Shown here piece by piece: positions 10,557 to 22,325 of a DNA stretch of 64,000 nucleotides (its first letter is position 1; the number at the start of each line of letters is the position of its first letter). A model generated the notes under the pieces. It ran no database searches and was not told the DNA's origin. It was given only the letters and a program-made list of their open reading frames with translations. A program made the position numbers and the translations under genes. Source of the DNA: Haliotis asinina (Eukaryota; Mollusca; Gastropoda; Lepetellida; Haliotidae); NCBI RefSeq assembly GCF_037392515.1, contig NC_090281.1, positions 49,204,645 to 49,268,644 on the forward strand. Reading direction: 5' to 3'.

Positions 10557-11529
10557 GACACGGATGTATTTAATGTGCAGTTGCTTAGTCTTACTGTGCC
10601 AAGTGTTCATGTGTGGGTGCAAAGAGATCGGAGACTGTATGACGTATCGATGCTAAAATATCCAACCATCATCCCTCACCACTGCAACAAACAAAACTTT
10701 GATGTACAAAAAATAGAAGTACTAAATGCAGAATAAAGAAATATCCCGTCCAGAAAAAAAACATGCTAAAATCATTACAGTCCATTTGCAAGGTCTGTGT
10801 GTGTTTAAGACCTTCCCAGTCTGTCAGTCTCTCTCTTGACCAGTGACCTTGCAGCCAGCATGTGGTAGCCATTCCCTCCCACATCCGGGTAGTTACCTCA
10901 TCGTGACAGCGTCCCGTGCACCCCACATGTAACTGGACGTGTCAAGTGTCTACGGTGTAATCATATGCACAAACAACACCCACTTGTGTCAATGTTATGT
11001 CTTGACATGATAGGGCCTTGTACATAAGAACCTGCCCACTCCGCTGTATGGTACACGCTGTTAGACAACTGGCTAATTAAGATGTAATTACACTTGTAGA
11101 TATCTCTTCGAGGGGTGTGTATTTCAAAGCACCCCTCTCACGTGGGATTAATTACCGCGGCGGTGTATACAACTGCACTTGTTACTCCGTACAGTGTACA
11201 GAAGAAAAACAAGAAAAGAAGCCTGGCTGTACAGGCGTACGGTAGTAGGTACACTTTGATACGACATTCAACAGTAGGTAATTATTTGGATGAGGGTGTC
11301 TAAGCGACGCTCCTTCAAGAACGTTTTGAAGGCATTGACACGTCGACGTGCTGCGAGTTAGACAGCGCCCAGTCACATACTTGGATGTTAATGGACAATC
11401 AGCCACTTTTTTCAGACACGCCCATGGTCTATATCATACACATTAAACGTTTCATCTAGCCACTTTCTAAGTGGCATTGTGTATTTATAATTACTGTCAT
11501 TACTGTGCTATCCTTTTGAGATAGTAGAC

Positions 11530-11612
11530 AGTTTACCATGGACAGTTACCGGAAATCGAACCCGGACCTTCGACGCCAACGCTTAAACCACTAGGCTACC
11601 ACGCCGCCCACC
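11530..11612 (-). mobile_element. SINE family B head fragment (tRNA-like)
   Basis: Read on the minus strand it carries the GGTAGCCTAGTGG box A region and a GGGTTCGATTTCC box B. The body and tail of the element are absent. It could be mistaken for a tRNA gene, but no cloverleaf anticodon arm is seen. Confidence 0.6.
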
Positions 11613-12215
11613 CTTCCGAATAAGTAATGAAGTGAGAATTTACAAGGTAGCAAGGTCTCCACCGCGAGTCGAGCGGACTGCCCCACCGCCTATTAAGATC
11701 TTAGAATGCCGTCATATTGGCATCATCATGATGACAATCCCAATCATCTTCGTCCCACCATGTCACTTTGTCATCAACACTGACACGGCGAGATTTAAGA
11801 GTCATTAACAGGATATGCTGAATTTAACTATATCAGAAAACACAACGTCTTTATTCCAAAGCACAATTGACGTTTCCAATGGATCAGTCAGATGTCAAAT
11901 CGCCAACCCAGTTATTTTGTGAAGAAGCTGTTTTAGACATTTACACTTGGATGTCAGTGTTCCGTGTTGATTAAGATAAAACTCCACCCAGCTCAATAAA
12001 TCAGGGACGATCTTCCCCTTAAATACCATTAATCTGAGTAGACGTGGAGGCATTAGTCATTCAGAAAATGTACTTTCATTAATAAAAAGAACATCGGATG
12101 TCAACATTCCTTCACCGAACTCACATTGAACTCAATTTCTTTAACTTTTTGTCCCTCAGTCCCCTAAATGACAGCATCGGCCCTTACGTTGTAGTTAAAT
12201 ATAGCACCGCGCCGT

Positions 12216-12242
12216 TCTAGGTCATCGCCCGGATGACCTAGA
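12216..12242. other. Perfect 11-bp inverted repeat with 5-nt loop
   Basis: TCTAGGTCATC and its exact complement are separated by GCCCG. Each arm carries AGGTCA, a nuclear-receptor half-site, on opposite strands. A second, weaker inverted repeat (GGGAGC/GCTCCC) follows within 40 bp. Confidence 0.6.
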
Positions 12243-12701
12243 GATGACTTGAAGCTTGGGAGCTGGCGTCTCCGGCTCCCGGACCATCTTGGTGAGCGAC
12301 GATCCCTTTGATGTTGTCAGATGGTGTAACAGGCGCACAGGAGGCCGTTGCTAGCGTAATGGCGTGTAAGTCAGAAGCGAGACATCAATTTGGTCAAAGG
12401 AGCACTTGTCATGTTTAGTGTAGAGGGCGGTTGGTTTGTTGAACGCGGACATGATAAATATTTTCTTTTGACAATGGTACATGTCTTTATAGTAAGTTTC
12501 ACTGCTGGCCTTCAAAAGATACACCCTCTGTTGTCGCCGAGGTGGGAGGTTTGTGGGTATAAAAATATGTCCTAGCTACAAATATACTACAAGGTCAATT
12601 TGTGGTCCGGGATGAAGTGTTGACCTTGAGGTTCAGATTCATAGATGCTAGATACTGACCGGGTGGACCTTTGGGAGGACATTCCAATTTAAACTAATGC
12701 C

Positions 12702-12865
12702 TAGTCTCTGAATATATACAGTAGTAACAAACTAACCCATATAAATTGAAAGGGGTCCTTGGAGAAGAAATATTCGGCCTGAACCTGAAGTAATCTAGAT
12801 TTGTTTTAGCATTGCAAAGAGGGCATGGCAGTGGGGAAAATAATGAGGTACAGGGACTCTGAGAC
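12702..12865 (+). repeat. Unclassified interspersed repeat (family D), copy 2
   Basis: Same block order as copy 1: 'tctctgaatatat', 'catataaattgaaagggg', then a G-rich segment and 'gggactctgagac'. More diverged than copy 1. Confidence 0.5.
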
Positions 12866-14249
12866 GACTGTTTTGCAGTCAGGAATATCACATTGGACAA
12901 TTTTTGTTCTGTAAGAACCATACTTCCTCCTCGGCACTTAATACTAAAAGTCACAATTCTTAGGCTCATTTTATATCGACTCAGCCGTGGCAGGCTCAAA
13001 CTCCCGTGTATGTGTGCTAAGCAGCTGCACATACCACAATTTGCTAGGAATATTTATTCGTAGTTGTGTATGTTCATTTACATTGAGTTTCTGTACTAAA
13101 TATTAAAAATCACTATTTAGACACCATTTGAAAGGCTCAAACTCTAGTCCGTGTGTATGTGTTAAGTAGGTACACTGATATAGCTGGATGGGAGTGTTCA
13201 TCCAATGTTGTGTAAGTGTGTCTATTCTCATTCGGTCATTCTTTACCACGCATGGACAAAGTTATATGTCCTCCTAAAGATCAAGAATCTATCCAACATA
13301 GCGAATATATCGGTATATACATGACCCCAGAATTAGTTCTTGAATATCAAAATGATGAGACATATCTTGTAGGGTCTGGGTGGTCTCTCCAGCTCAATTC
13401 ACGTTCATGTTTAGTACAATCTACATGGTTACAACCGAAGGAAAGCTAAATAAAAACCAGGCTGAAAAGGTATGTTTGAAGAAATCCCACTTCAAAACAC
13501 AAACATCTGTCTGCCTGCACTTGTGAAGGCAGACGATCCCAAGACGCGTGTGTCGTCTGCTTCAGTTTGATAGCCGCCCCTCGAGGCACGCGGACAAGGG
13601 TTTTCAGATGACAAAAGGATAACTACTCTAATTTGAAAACCCAACAAAAGACGAAACTAAAGCATTATACGAAACTTGCTTAGTAAAAACAATCGTGGAT
13701 TCTTTTTTGGTCAGAACTACTTTGAAGGGTGGAGGTTAAAAGCTCGTTGACACCTTCCTGGTTCTAAGCCTGACCCACGGCACAAAACGCTACTTCTGTA
13801 TCCTTGGGCCAGATGGCCCGGGGTCCATCCTCAGCACAAAGGTCGTAGCCTTGATACTCAATAATCTTGTGGCCTCAGTAGAAGCGTTGTCCTCATTTCA
13901 GGGGAGGTAACTGATGTGTGAGCTGATAATAAAAGGAAGGAGGTGATTACCCGGGTGGCTGTTACATAAGTCTTGGCTTGTGGGGCCATTTGTCACAAGA
14001 CATTGTTACAAGTGAAAGGGATTTAAGCATGTTTTGTATAAGACAAGGACGGATAGACATTTTGTGTATAAACCATCCTGTTACTGAAATTTGAATATGG
14101 CACAAGTCAAAGATATGATAACTAACCCTTTTTCTTTGAAGTCGGAAGACACGGTCAGTCGTATGATCGTTGTTCCCAGAAATGATGTCCAGATCTGCAC
14201 TGTCACCCCAACTGTTACCACTTCACCGTCATTGTCCAAGTTATTATGT

Positions 14250-15226
14250 CCTCTGTGAACACAGACAGAATGCTGTCAATACTTTAGAGGTACTGTGAAG
14301 TCTTTGAAAGGCATTTAGTTCTTGAATATCTTGTGAACACAGACACAATACTGACAATATTTTTGAGGTAGTTCAGTCTGTGAACACAGACACAATACTG
14401 ACAATACTTTGGAGGTACACCAGTCTGTGAACACTGTCACAATACTGACAATACTTTGGAGGTACTCCAGTCTGTGAACACAGACACAATACTGACAATA
14501 CTTTTGAGGTACTCCAGTCTGTGAACGCAGACACAATACTGACAATACTTTGGAGGTACACCAGTCTGTGAACACAGACACAATACTGACAATATTTTTT
14601 AGGTAGTTCAGTCTGTGAACACAGACACAATACTGACAATACTTTTGAGGTACTCCAGTCTGTGAACACAGACACAATACTGACAATACTTTTGAGGTAC
14701 ACCAGTCTGTGAACACAGACACAATACTGACAATATTTTTAGGTAGTTCAGTCTGTGAACACAGACACAATACTGACAATACTTTTGAGGTACTCCAGTC
14801 TGTGAACACAGACACAATACTGACAATACTTTTGAGGTACACCAGTCTGTGAACACAGACACAATACTGACAATATTTTTGAGGTAGTTCAGTCTGTGAA
14901 CACAGACACAATACTGACAATACTTTGGAGGTACACCAGTCTGTGAACACAGACACAATACTGACAATATTTTTGAGGTAGTTCAGTCTGTGAACACAGA
15001 CACAATACTGACAATACTTTTGAGGTACTCCAGTCTGTGAACACAGACACAATACTGACAATACTTTTGAGGTACACCAGTCTGTGAACACAGACACAAT
15101 ACTGACAATACTTCTGAGGTACTCCAGTCTGTGAACACTGTCACAATACTGACAATACAGCAGAGGTAATTCGGCCTGTGAACACAGACACAATACTAAC
15201 AATACTTTAGAGGTACTTCATTCTGT
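14250..15226. repeat. 47-bp satellite-like tandem array, about 20 copies
   Basis: The unit is 47 bp, with core 'ctgtgaacacagacacaata' followed by 'ctgacaatacttttgagg' and one of three ends: 'tagttcag', 'tactccag' or 'tacaccag'. The three variants largely follow each other in a fixed order, giving a 141-bp higher-order repeat. Each unit carries the perfect palindrome GTCTGTGAACACAGAC. Because 47 is not a multiple of 3 and no minus-strand frame contains a stop, a 295-codon minus-strand open frame (14315-15202) spans the array; it is an artefact. A diverged unit lies at about 15402-15450. Confidence 0.95.
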
Positions 15227-15654
15227 GAATTATGCGCCAGGTTAGTGATACAGCGAGCTTGAGGTGACGGAACTGGTGGTCACACGAATACATGCAAACA
15301 CCTAGTTGCAGGTAAAGCAACGTGCAGTAAACTTGGGAAAATGCTGTGACTGTATGATCTGTATATTGGCGCTGTATAAATATATATAGATAAATACATA
15401 AATACTGTAGAGGTAATTCAGCCAGTGGACACAGACACGATATTGTAAAGGTAAAGCAGAGATGAGGAACTGAAAACAATAGGGTCAGGAACTTTGTGGC
15501 AAACTGGAGCTACAGCTGTTTGGTCATGATTCCAGGTGACTGATGTTTCGTTGCCAACATGAAGGCTGCCCACAGTTGGGTGCTGCAAGAATCTCTTCAG
15601 GCTATCATCACTCCTTATCTCTGATCACTGATCGCCCCGATTATGTCTCTGTTG

Positions 15655-15805
15655 TTGTCAGCACCCCACCAGTGATTTAAGGTTTTACCAAAATAGTGAA
15701 CGTGTCGAACCTGCCTAACTTCCGGTTTTCCTCCCATATCACGTTGGTTGCTAAGAAGAAGATGGATTGCTGTTCAAATCGGCGTAAAACACAATTCGTT
15801 CACTC
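15655..15805 (+). mobile_element. SINE family C-like 3' part
   Basis: Ends with 'gctgttcaaatcggcgtaaa' and a TTCACTCAC tail, like the tail of the copy at 3390-3640. The head is not clear. Confidence 0.4.
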
Positions 15806-15866
15806 ACATCACAATTAGGAAAATGTATTGAAAGTTAAAGTCTAAACGCTTTTAGATTGGTTGGAT

Positions 15867-16113
15867 TCGTGTTTGTTGTTTAACGCCCCACACGGCAATG
15901 TTCCACCTATATGGCGGCATTCTGTTAATAATCGAGTCTGGACCAGACAACCCAGTGATCAACAGCTTGAGCTATCTACGCAAATGGGGTATGATGCCAT
16001 GTGTCAACGAAGTAAGCGACCCTGACTATCCGATCCAGTCAGTCGCCTCTCATCACAAGCATGTCTTGCTAATGACCAATTCTAGCCCGGATTTTCACGG
16101 GTGCTTAGCGGTG
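15867..16113 (-). mobile_element. SINE family A copy
   Basis: Tail side 'gttgtttaacgcccc', then 'ataatcgagtctggaccag', 'gtgatcaacagc', 'cgatccagtcagtcgcctc' and 'cggattttcacggg'. Nearly full length but diverged at the tail. Confidence 0.75.
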
Positions 16114-16485
16114 TTGGTAGGGTCACAGTACGTCAAAGTCATGTCCGTGCTTCACTGTACGTCACGGTGCCTAAGTCATAATAAACAATAAAGAGCACCA
16201 TTGTGGGCACGTATACTTCACGGCGGGTATGGTACTGTAAGATATACAGCGTATTAAGAAAAAGAAAAAATGTGTGGGTACGAATGAGAGTGTGAATGGT
16301 GTAAAAATGTGAAAAAAGGTAATGTTTGCATTGCTTAATATCTGCTTAACTGCTTAATAGCTTAATGTGTGATATATATTGTCATCAATGGAAAAAGAAA
16401 TAAGAAAAAGAAAAAGAAAATAATTATCTCATTACGGTGTCACACATGCACATATCACAGGTCAGTTTATCTGCCTGCCTTGGGT

Positions 16486-16752
16486 ACCGAGACCCGTGGG
16501 TAGAATAGGCCTTCAGCAACACATGCTTGCCATAAAAGGCGACCATGCTTGTCGTAAGAGGCGACTAACGGGATCGGGTGGTCAGGCTTGCTGACTTGGT
16601 TGACACATGTCATCAGTTCCCAAATGCGCAGATCGATGCTCATGTTGTTGGTCACTGGATTGTCTGGTCCAGACTCGATTATTCACAGACCGCCCCCATA
16701 TAGCTGGAATATTGCTGAGTGCGGCGTAAAACTAAACGCACTCACTCACTCT
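16486..16752 (+). mobile_element. SINE family A, best preserved copy
   Basis: Runs from 'gagacccgtgggtagaa' through 'ggcgactaacgggatcgg', 'gcagatcgatgctcatg' and 'tctggtccagactcgatta' to 'gtgcggcgtaaaactaaac' and a CACTCACTCACTC tail. It is the best model in the window for the family consensus and shows the CTCA-type 3' tail clearly. Confidence 0.9.
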
Positions 16753-17327
16753 TGGGTAGCGACCACTGCACTGTGCAAAAACCCCAGCATGTTGTAGTAA
16801 TGCATCTAGAGGGTTGAAGTCATGCAGCACCCACGATACTGTGAAACGGTACACGTTGTACTTCCCAGAACCCCTGTGCTAACGTCATCACCCAGGGACA
16901 GGCGTCAGCATCCACGACAGACACACAGCAAAGCACGTACACACGTTTAAACAGTTGAAGACATATATCTCAAACGTGAGTGGTGTGGTAGATACTGCAT
17001 ATTCTCGCCCAGCATTTGCTCGCACTTGTACATGTTAGTAAGTAATGCAGATAGGTCTAGGTTTAACTAGCACGTGATTCTGCTTGAGGAACGCGATTTG
17101 CTCAAGTGATGTGAAAATCTTGTTGAACTGAATCTATGTCCAGTATGCTAACACGAGTGGATGTGTTATAATTTAACATTGAATCAATATTATGAATTAC
17201 TATTGAATCAGTATGTGGATCAAGGTCCTAATACGTGGTAAAGCGGGAGAACAATCGCTCATTCCTCCTTACCCAACTTGCTGGGAGAATTAAAGGAGAT
17301 CGCCAGTTACGGATCAGTGACCGTACA

Positions 17328-17371
17328 GGGTGAATTTGTTACTCGTGCTTTGGCTGCGAGTAACTTCACCC
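17328..17371. other. 15-bp inverted repeat with one 3-nt bulge
   Basis: GGGTGAA, bulge TTT, GTTACTCG pairs with CGAGTAAC then TTCACCC across an 11-nt loop. No neighbouring gene explains it, so function is unknown. Confidence 0.6.
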
Positions 17372-18867
17372 AGCACTCCAATCATGGCCAATCGAGCGTT
17401 CTCGTGACCAAAGGTTACATACATGCATTTTACAGGTTAAACTGAGTGGTTATTTTCGTATCATTTGCAACAAATTGAATTATATTTAAGTGAACTACAT
17501 ACTGGGTGGAGAAGAATCATGGACGTGAAATGTGGAACCATTTCAGAACTGAAAGTCCAAGGACAACATATCATGTAGAGGTGTAACGTTGTAAAATGAG
17601 TGATTTGTTGCCGAAAGTTAAGGAGCAAACCTCGGCAAACCTGAGGTATATGTTCTACAGCTCAGGAAAGGTGTTAGACATCTACCTTGGAAGAGAAGAC
17701 ATGTTGCTCTGAACCATGCCTTGGAAATGTAAGACAACTGATTAGTGTTATGAGACAATGGTGTAGACTTAAAAATATGAGAAAAAAATAGGCTGAGCAG
17801 TATAATTTTTGTTTGAGACGAATAAAATGTGCAATCTGCAAACAACTGGAACCAAACAGTGTCTAAGAAATTAACTTCCCTGGATTTTCAAGAAGCATTG
17901 CTATGCAACAGTCCTATGCAGAAACGTAGCCTATGCTCTGTAGCTATGAACGTCTTATCAATGATGATATGGTCCCGGATACTATTTCACGGGGAACAAA
18001 ATATGGGATTAAAGCGGATTATCACCCCCCAGTTGTTTCTTCTACTAAAACAATAGGAGTTTGGTAAGTGGGAAAACCCCAGAGCAAGTGGCCCGTTTGT
18101 CAAATGCGCCTCATTTTATTGTGCGGAGTTACCTCTCTTTGGCGTGGCAGAAACCAGTGGTCGTGGGTTCGTAAACGTAAACGTAAAGCCTACGTCATTT
18201 CGGGGTCTCTGACAACGTCTAGCTAACACATGGTAATGTAGCATGAAGACTTATGTTCAAAGAGTAAACCAACTAATTTCAAAGGATCGCTAAAACACTT
18301 ATGTATATGTACATTGACTTTTGTCGAGTGGTTGCAAAGTCTCGTATCCTTTGTTGGATTTAACATTTAATATTCTTCATAAAAAAACACAGCTTTTCAA
18401 CGTAGTATCTTCTCCATGTGTCATATCTCCACTTTGTCTCAGCTGGGGCCCCAGGGTTGTACTGGACAGCTCATCAGCCCAAATGACCGACGGCGATCTC
18501 ACGGAGGGCTGTGATGATGAGCATTGCATGACGTATCTCTATATCCTAACGACCCAATCGCTGATAACAATATCGATGAACATAGATACTGGATTTTTTT
18601 CTTATCACCTAATCGACAGGAGCCTCATATATCAACCGCGTGACATTTTTACTGCTCAAAAATGTCTACAATGGTGACTAACAACGGGAGAGGTGACGAT
18701 GTATTTACAGGAGCAGTATTCTTCGCACACTTACTCCTGTAGTAAGATTTATCTGTAGACAGATTTATGGGATGGGGAATTACATAAACCGTTTTTGTAT
18801 TTTTGTCTAAAATTACGATGTCTTCATTTTGATAAAATCACAAATACAACCCAGATACATACATACA

Positions 18868-18868
<1 letters not shown>

Positions 18869-18939
<71 letters not shown>

Positions 18940-18940
18940 T
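18869..18940. repeat. (GT)n microsatellite
   Basis: About 36 nearly perfect GT units with one A interruption near the right end. Confidence 0.98.
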
Positions 18941-19839
18941 CACTTTACACCAATCCACATAGTACATTTAATTACAAACACTAACGTTATATCATAATAG
19001 AGTTAATGGCGCATATAGAAATAAGTACAACCAAACATGAGAAATATTGCTGGACATTAGGACAGGTATAAAGACAACATACAATGTTCGTACAAACTTT
19101 AATTAATTCTCCGTGGAAAGTCACAGAAAGTGAAGACCGCGCACAATGAACCATTTCTCTTGATCCGTGAGCGTGAAGCATGTAATGAAGAAATAATCTT
19201 AGAACGAACGGATCCCCGACAATGCTCCACACCTTCCCTGCAGATTGATACCGTGAGTGTTGCGCGATGTCCATTCGTTCCGTGTCGTCCACACTCAAGA
19301 CCTGCATTGTGCTGAAATATAGAGATGGTATTCCTATGTTTGTTTTCTTGTAATCCCATTATGTCAGAGAAGTGTTTGAAAAGCCGACATTCTCAATAGC
19401 AACTAATTAGTACGTTATTGAAAGTCAAGTGTGCGTGACTGCAGTCAGCCATGATCACATGAGTGACGCTCCGCTTGGACTCTATAGTCAGTGCTTCAAC
19501 TACAACGACGGAGATGTCGATCGGTTACATAGACATCGACAACTTCGGCTTTTTATATCTGTTCAAAACGATCACATTGTACATATTTGCTGCTGATGGT
19601 ATCTATAACAGTCATTTTTATGAATTGCTGACATTATAGAGGTAGCCAAGAAAATGTACCAATATGTGCAATCGCTTTCAAAGTAGAGTTATCTGCCCCT
19701 GACATGATAAATTACTGCTGTATATTTTCTCTCAAGTATCTCATAAAAAGTAACACTTTAATTTGTGGTGATTTGTTTTCACATTCATATTATAGATCGA
19801 TAGCAACCTTTTTTCCATCTTGGCCATGTCGCAAGTACT

Positions 19840-20078
19840 AGAAACCCGTGAGGTAGAATTGGCCTGCAGCAACCCATGTCTGACATAAAATTCGTCTATG
19901 CCTGTCATAAGAGGCGACTAACGAGATCGGGTAGTCAGGCTTGCTGACTTGGATGTCATCGCTTCTCAATTGCGCAGATCGACGCTCATGTTCTTGATCA
20001 TTGGACTGTCTGGTACAGACTCGATTATTTATACCTGGAATATGGGTGAGTGCGGCGTAAAACTAAACTCACTCATTC
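19840..20078 (+). mobile_element. SINE family A copy
   Basis: Head 'gaaacccgtgaggtagaat', the 'aagaggcgactaacgagatc' block and the 'gtgcggcgtaaaactaaac' tail are all present. A short deletion removes the 'accgccgccatatag' segment before the tail. Confidence 0.85.
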
Positions 20079-20206
20079 TGAGTTTTGACCACAATCCAAT
20101 TTAATATAATGCAAATATGCTTTGACATCAACAAATCCGAGAAGTACAAACTTGCTTTTCTGGTACAACACCCGAAGGGCTTTGTAACATCATTTTTTTC
20201 CGAGTT

Positions 20207-20237
20207 CCCCCCCCCCCCCCCCCCCCCCCACCCCCCC
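20207..20237. repeat. Poly-C tract
   Basis: A run of 30 C with a single A interruption. Length is prone to sequencing error. Confidence 0.9.
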
Positions 20238-21914
20238 TTTATTAAACTATCCCTTGTCCTTTATTAAAATATCTCTTGTAAATGAAATGTACATTCGACT
20301 GGTGTCGTACATTATGTAACGAAATAATGTGTTGACTTTGTGGTAACATGTATAAACACAAACACTGTGTTGTTTATACAGTGTCTCAGTTTATTGTTTC
20401 ACTTGCACTCGGGGGAACACAATACGTGAGAGTACGCACCTCAGACTCTGGCTCTCAAGTAGAGAAATCATGACAAGGCTATTAAGAGATTAAGAAAGTG
20501 ACCCAATACACTTAACACTGACACTTTTTAGTTTGTATAGCATATTAATTGTTTGTTTATTAACCGAATTAAAGAAAACAATAGAATCTCTAAAATACAC
20601 TTGCTGAACAAATCATAAATCGTCTCAACACGGTGTTCATTTCAGTGAACCCCACTCAAAGAGACATGAAGTGCCGTATGTGTGTACATGTACTTATATA
20701 TACTTCATAAAAGTGGTCTTATAACATACACAACACTTTGTGCATGTGTGTGTAAATACACATATTCAAGCCATTACATTGAAGCTTTTTATATATTAAG
20801 TGGTTCTATAGTACGTATATACAACACTTTGTGTCCTTGGAAATACCATATGTGCGGTGCGAATTATTTTCCCTCACTTTTACATGTACATGCAGTAATT
20901 AGCATATCAATGTTCGAACGATTCCGGTCTACTTTGTCATAAATGGTACCAGACACTAATTATTCCCTTCAGCATTGAAAACGTGATAAACTCAATTTCT
21001 AGAACTAATTATGGGGACTAGACAAGACTAATCACCCAAGCTTCCGAGTAATAAATTACTTAGTACATGTCTACTTGCTCTGTACACTCGTTTAGATAAA
21101 CATGTGATGTACCTGGTTATGACAGGTGAAAGAAAAGGTGTGGTTGGGGCGTGTTGTTGAGTGAATGTCGGGTATGACGCTTTGTTATATAAATACAATA
21201 GGTGGTTGGGGACTAGCCCCTCCCGAGAAACTATTGCTATTTGAAAACACGTATTTTCTCAGGGCAAGATATGGTAGGGAAAAAATGGCATTGTACCAAT
21301 TCAAATCAGCATACTCATCAATAGATAAGTGATGTTAAACGCAATTTAGGAGCAGAAATAAGTGAATTGTTTTATTGTCCATACAAATAGACACTACATG
21401 TTACTTATGTTCATTATGTATATACGTTTAAAATTGTTATTTCGATGAATATATTTGAACAGTACTATACTATTCTCGTACTATGATATAAAAACTGCAT
21501 TTTACACCATGATTAAATTAATGCTGGGACGTTTTTCAGGAACTAGAAAATAGGGCCAGCTGCAGCAAAACAATGTTAAACTGCAACATGTTTTATGCTT
21601 ACTTTGGCTAAATTTCTCATCACAACTTGAAATCGCCCAAGTCAATTCTTATTCAAATAATATTTTCCGGATAGAAATAGTGTAAAGATACTTTTCACAA
21701 TTTTTCACATGTTAATCAGCTTGTCTCGAATGAGTGAGAAAAGAATAGATTGATTTTTACAACATTCCTAAATGATTTCGCGAATTAGTGCGCTTTGGCA
21801 ATTTGCACGATTCTAGTTACGTAACACGGGAAATAGCAAGATAAAAGATCGTAAAGTCGCAGCTGTGCACTCGCCTCGTTTAGAAATTGTTTATCACGTG
21901 ACTCGCCAAACGTG

Positions 21915-22020
21915 GTTTTATTGGCCGGTTCAAGCTACAGCGGGGAATTCAACGGGTAGACACACAACACGAATGACCTGACCTGACAAGACAAGAGAGT
22001 TTCAAAATTTTTCGCCTGTT
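21915..22020 (+). promoter_or_regulatory. Candidate cyclin A promoter elements (CCAAT, CHR-like, E2F-like)
   Basis: An inverted CCAAT box (ATTGG) lies at 21920-21924. TTCAAA at 22001-22006 is the reverse of the CHR element TTTGAA. TTTTTCGCC at 22008-22016 resembles an E2F site. CCAAT plus CHR/E2F is the known layout of vertebrate cyclin A and other cell-cycle promoters bound by NF-Y and DREAM/MuvB. The motifs are short and could be chance; position 140-240 bp upstream of the start codon supports them. Confidence 0.35.
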
Positions 22021-22157
22021 TGAAGCTGCTATCTTACGTGGAGTCACTTTATTCAACTGCGCTACATCTCCTGGAGACTACCAACTCTTCTGAGGGTGGT
22101 ATATTTATTCAAACGGGTCTCGTTTCATCATTTGGAGGCTCGTGAAACAAATCAAAT

Positions 22158-22325
22158 ATGTCTCTTCTACAACAACCCAGGACTAATTTTGGAGATGAAA
22201 ATGCAGAAGGCCCGAGGAAGACAAAGGGACTTTCAGTTAAAACTTCAAACCAAGCTGCTCCAAAGCGAACAGCCCTCGGCACGATAACAAATCAAGTTAG
22301 AAAGCAACCGTCTCGTGCTGCCAAG
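22158..22325 (+). CDS. CCNA: Cyclin A coding exon 1
   Basis: Residues 1-56, carrying the destruction box RTALGTITN. The donor GTAAGT starts at 22326, phase 0. Confidence 0.95.

Larger units (their letters stand above)
9217..14240. other. Gene-poor intergenic stretch
   Basis: No gene is recognised. It holds two copies of an unclassified interspersed repeat (9578-9712 and 12702-12865), a local degenerate repeat of a 'tccgtaacctg' motif (10270-10556), a SINE B head fragment (11530-11612) and inverted repeats near 12216-12242 and 13509-13560. The frames at 10085-10363 and 10236-10622 overlap on opposite strands and follow the degenerate repeat. The frame at 13216-13449 (77 codons) has no recognisable domain. 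Confidence 0.45.
15227..22000. other. Gene-poor stretch upstream of cyclin A
   Basis: Contains SINEs (15655, 15867, 16486, 19840), a (GT)n run (18869-18940), a C run (20207-20237), A/G-rich tracts near 16255 and 16395, and a hairpin at 17328-17371. Open frames near 17829-18056, 18321-18677, 18987-19359 and 20682-20942 show no domain and often overlap on both strands. No gene is called. Confidence 0.45.

Noticed and set aside
11530-11612. Possible tRNA gene
   Set aside because: Promoter boxes are present, but no full cloverleaf or anticodon arm; the sequence matches the SINE B head.
14315-15202. 295-codon minus-strand open frame
   Set aside because: It is the translation of the 47-bp tandem array. 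All three minus frames are open because the unit lacks stops, and the peptide simply cycles through three registers.
16467-16797. Two opposing frames of about 62 and 69 codons
   Set aside because: They lie on the best preserved SINE A copy and repeat its sequence.
18321-18677. 118-codon plus-strand frame
   Set aside because: No domain, low-complexity-free but non-conserved-looking composition, no splice or start context that stands out.
19099-19359. Cysteine-containing frames on both strands, considered as a small secreted protein exon
   Set aside because: No signal peptide, no recognised cysteine pattern, and both strands are open over the same bases; no convincing splice sites.
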